A stretch of 6,244 nt of DNA from an uncultured Erysipelotrichaceae bacterium (GTDB lineage: Bacteria; Bacillota_I; Bacilli_A; Erysipelotrichales; Coprobacillaceae): NCBI GenBank assembly GCA_900317015.1, contig ONFH01000255.1, positions 1-6,244 of the forward strand. Reading direction: 5' to 3'. The position numbers and the translations under genes were made by a program. The notes beneath the pieces are model-generated. The model did no database searches. It was not told the DNA's origin and worked only from the letters and a program-made list of their open reading frames with translations. Positions 5,255-6,244 of the stretch are shown in pieces (positions within the stretch are counted from its first letter, which is position 1; each line of letters opens with the position of its first letter).

Positions 5255-6109
5255 TTATTTTCTTACAAAGTAAGCCGTCACATTATGGAAATCATAGTCA
5301 GATGCTGCTAACGTATAAACATTCTTCTTAAGCTTTACACACTTCCCATCGACAATCATTTTGCGTAAACGATAATTCTTTGATGGTTTGCACGTGATTG
5401 TTCGTTTGCCACTCTTAGAAGTTGCGACCTTGATTGTTCCTTTTCCCTTCTTACTGATTGAGATCTTTCCTCGTTTATTTTTGGAAGTGACTTTCTTATA
5501 AACGACTTTCACTACAGAAGAAGAACTTCCTAAGTTTAGGACGCATGTTTTAGGGGCATAAATATGATTTGTATAATAGCTTTCTGCTTCAATCTCAAAC
5601 TTTGCATCTTCCCAGTCACTTGCCTCATCTGCTGATCCTTGATAAATGAATGACGTTGAATTGCCATTTGGATCAGTCAACGTCACCTTCGTGATCGGGT
5701 GCCCATTTTCATCAACGGATTCTTCAAAGCGCCTTTGCTTGAGTACATAACCATCTGATGCTTTACCGGTCTTTTTATCATAGTACTTAGAGACCGTCGT
5801 ACTCTTTTTCAATACATCTTTATTATTAAGATAAAGCTGAGCAATATAGTATCCATCTTTCGCATCAATTGTCACGCTTTGTTTTTTTGCTTGATAAGTA
5901 AGAATCAAACGATTACTCTTAGTAGTCTTCTTTGACGCTTTGATCGTCTTCTTATTGGCAGTCACTGTAATTGTCCCAGACTTACTTGATGATGTACGAT
6001 CAGTCGTCGATGAATAAATGGTGAGTGTTTTTGCTTTGGCATCACAAGCAGTTATGGAAAACCCAAAAACCATAAGTAGTGCAATCAAGCATGTAAAAAT
6101 TTTCTTCAT
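5255..6109 (-). CDS. Secreted, probably lipid-anchored protein with divergent InlB-type repeats
   Basis: 284 residues. The N-terminus MKKIFTCLIALLMVFGF is a classical export signal, and ITAC (19-22) fits a lipobox, so Cys22 may be lipidated; a type I cut after AKA (24-26) is the alternative. The mature protein is rich in Lys, Ser and Thr. The C-terminal part (about 211-284) resembles the divergent InlB B-repeat/bacterial repeat fold: a KGKGTIKV strand, KRTITCKPSKNYRL, then KMIVDGKCVKL and a closing VTAYF strand. A more divergent copy seems to lie at about 46-103 (SVTIDAKDGYYIAQLYLNNK). Such modules are found in cell-surface and adhesin-like proteins; no enzyme motif is seen. The start is ATG 6109, preceded by AAAGGAG 8 bases upstream. 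An in-frame ATG at 6145 would add 12 residues before the signal peptide. It is monocistronic with its own terminator. Confidence 0.8.
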   Translation of the reverse strand: MKKIFTCLIALLMVFGFSITACDAKAKTLTIYSSTTDRTSSSKSGTITVTANKKTIKASKKTTKSNRLILTYQAKKQSVTIDAKDGYYIAQLYLNNKDVLKKSTTVSKYYDKKTGKASDGYVLKQRRFEESVDENGHPITKVTLTDPNGNSTSFIYQGSADEASDWEDAKFEIEAESYYTNHIYAPKTCVLNLGSSSSVVKVVYKKVTSKNKRGKISISKKGKGTIKVATSKSGKRTITCKPSKNYRLRKMIVDGKCVKLKKNVYTLAASDYDFHNVTAYFVRK

Positions 6110-6117
6110 AAACATGG

Positions 6118-6124
6118 CTCCTTT
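6118..6124 (-). promoter_or_regulatory. Ribosome binding site deciding the start of the secreted protein
   Basis: AAAGGAG on the minus strand, 8 bases before ATG 6109. An ATG at 6115 is only 2 bases away and too close to use. A second site, AGGAG, precedes ATG 6145 by 9 bases. Confidence 0.75.
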
Positions 6125-6244
6125 CAACATTGTTAAACAAGTCATAATACCTTTCTCCTACTTATAGCTTACAAATGCGAAACCATGTTGACAAGGGGAA
6201 GAGTATATTTTTTAAGCTTGTTTTATGTTTGATCGTCACACCAA

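Noticed and set aside
6188..6193. Consensus TTGACA on the plus strand as a promoter
   Set aside because: No -10 box at 16-18 bp, and no plus-strand gene follows before the window ends.

Overview
This 6.2 kb window is AT-rich, with strong Shine-Dalgarno sites (AGGAGGTG, GAGGTGA, AAAGGAG), simple hairpin-plus-T terminators and TATAAT-type promoters. The gene content (AAA+/DUF4143 ATPases, an IS66-type transposase without tnpA/tnpB, a lysine-rich secreted repeat protein, and the N-terminus of a multi-pass membrane protein of the kind that often carries GGDEF) suggests a low-GC Bacillota gut-type bacterium, perhaps near the Erysipelotrichia. That placement is an inference from style, not from a marker gene.

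Layout. (1) 1-200: the tail of an IS66-like element that enters from the left. It holds the last 40 residues of a transposase, a terminator and the terminal repeat ending at 200. (2) 201-860: a decayed C-terminal fragment of an AAA+/DUF4143 ATPase, with no N-terminal ATPase domain and a late frame break. (3) 861-1129: no convincing gene. (4) 1130-2428, minus strand: an intact AAA+/DUF4143 ATPase. Upstream of it, at 2453-2564, lie four 16-bp dyad repeats with starts 33, 33 and 30 bp apart, overlapping its likely promoter. (5) 2765-3103, plus strand: the N-terminal membrane part of a protein cut off by an insertion sequence. (6) 3104-4990: a complete but inactivated 1,887-bp IS66-like element, transposase on the minus strand, with two frame breaks. 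One break falls on a perfect 16-bp inverted repeat. (7) 4991-5254: a small minus-strand reading frame and a terminator. (8) 5255-6109, minus strand: an intact secreted or lipid-anchored protein with divergent InlB-type repeats.

How it fits together. The two IS66-like elements differ in protein sequence but share the end GTTACTATTCA, and they lie in opposite orientation with their transposase C-terminal ends facing each other. Between them is a 2.9-kb island whose two outer genes are both truncated and whose central gene, the ATPase with its own operator-like array, is intact. The region looks like an IS-driven rearrangement zone. Nothing in it is a proven new defence or signalling system. The phased dyad array before the ATPase is the best candidate for undescribed biology, and the inverted repeat inside the transposase is the best molecular-evolution signal.
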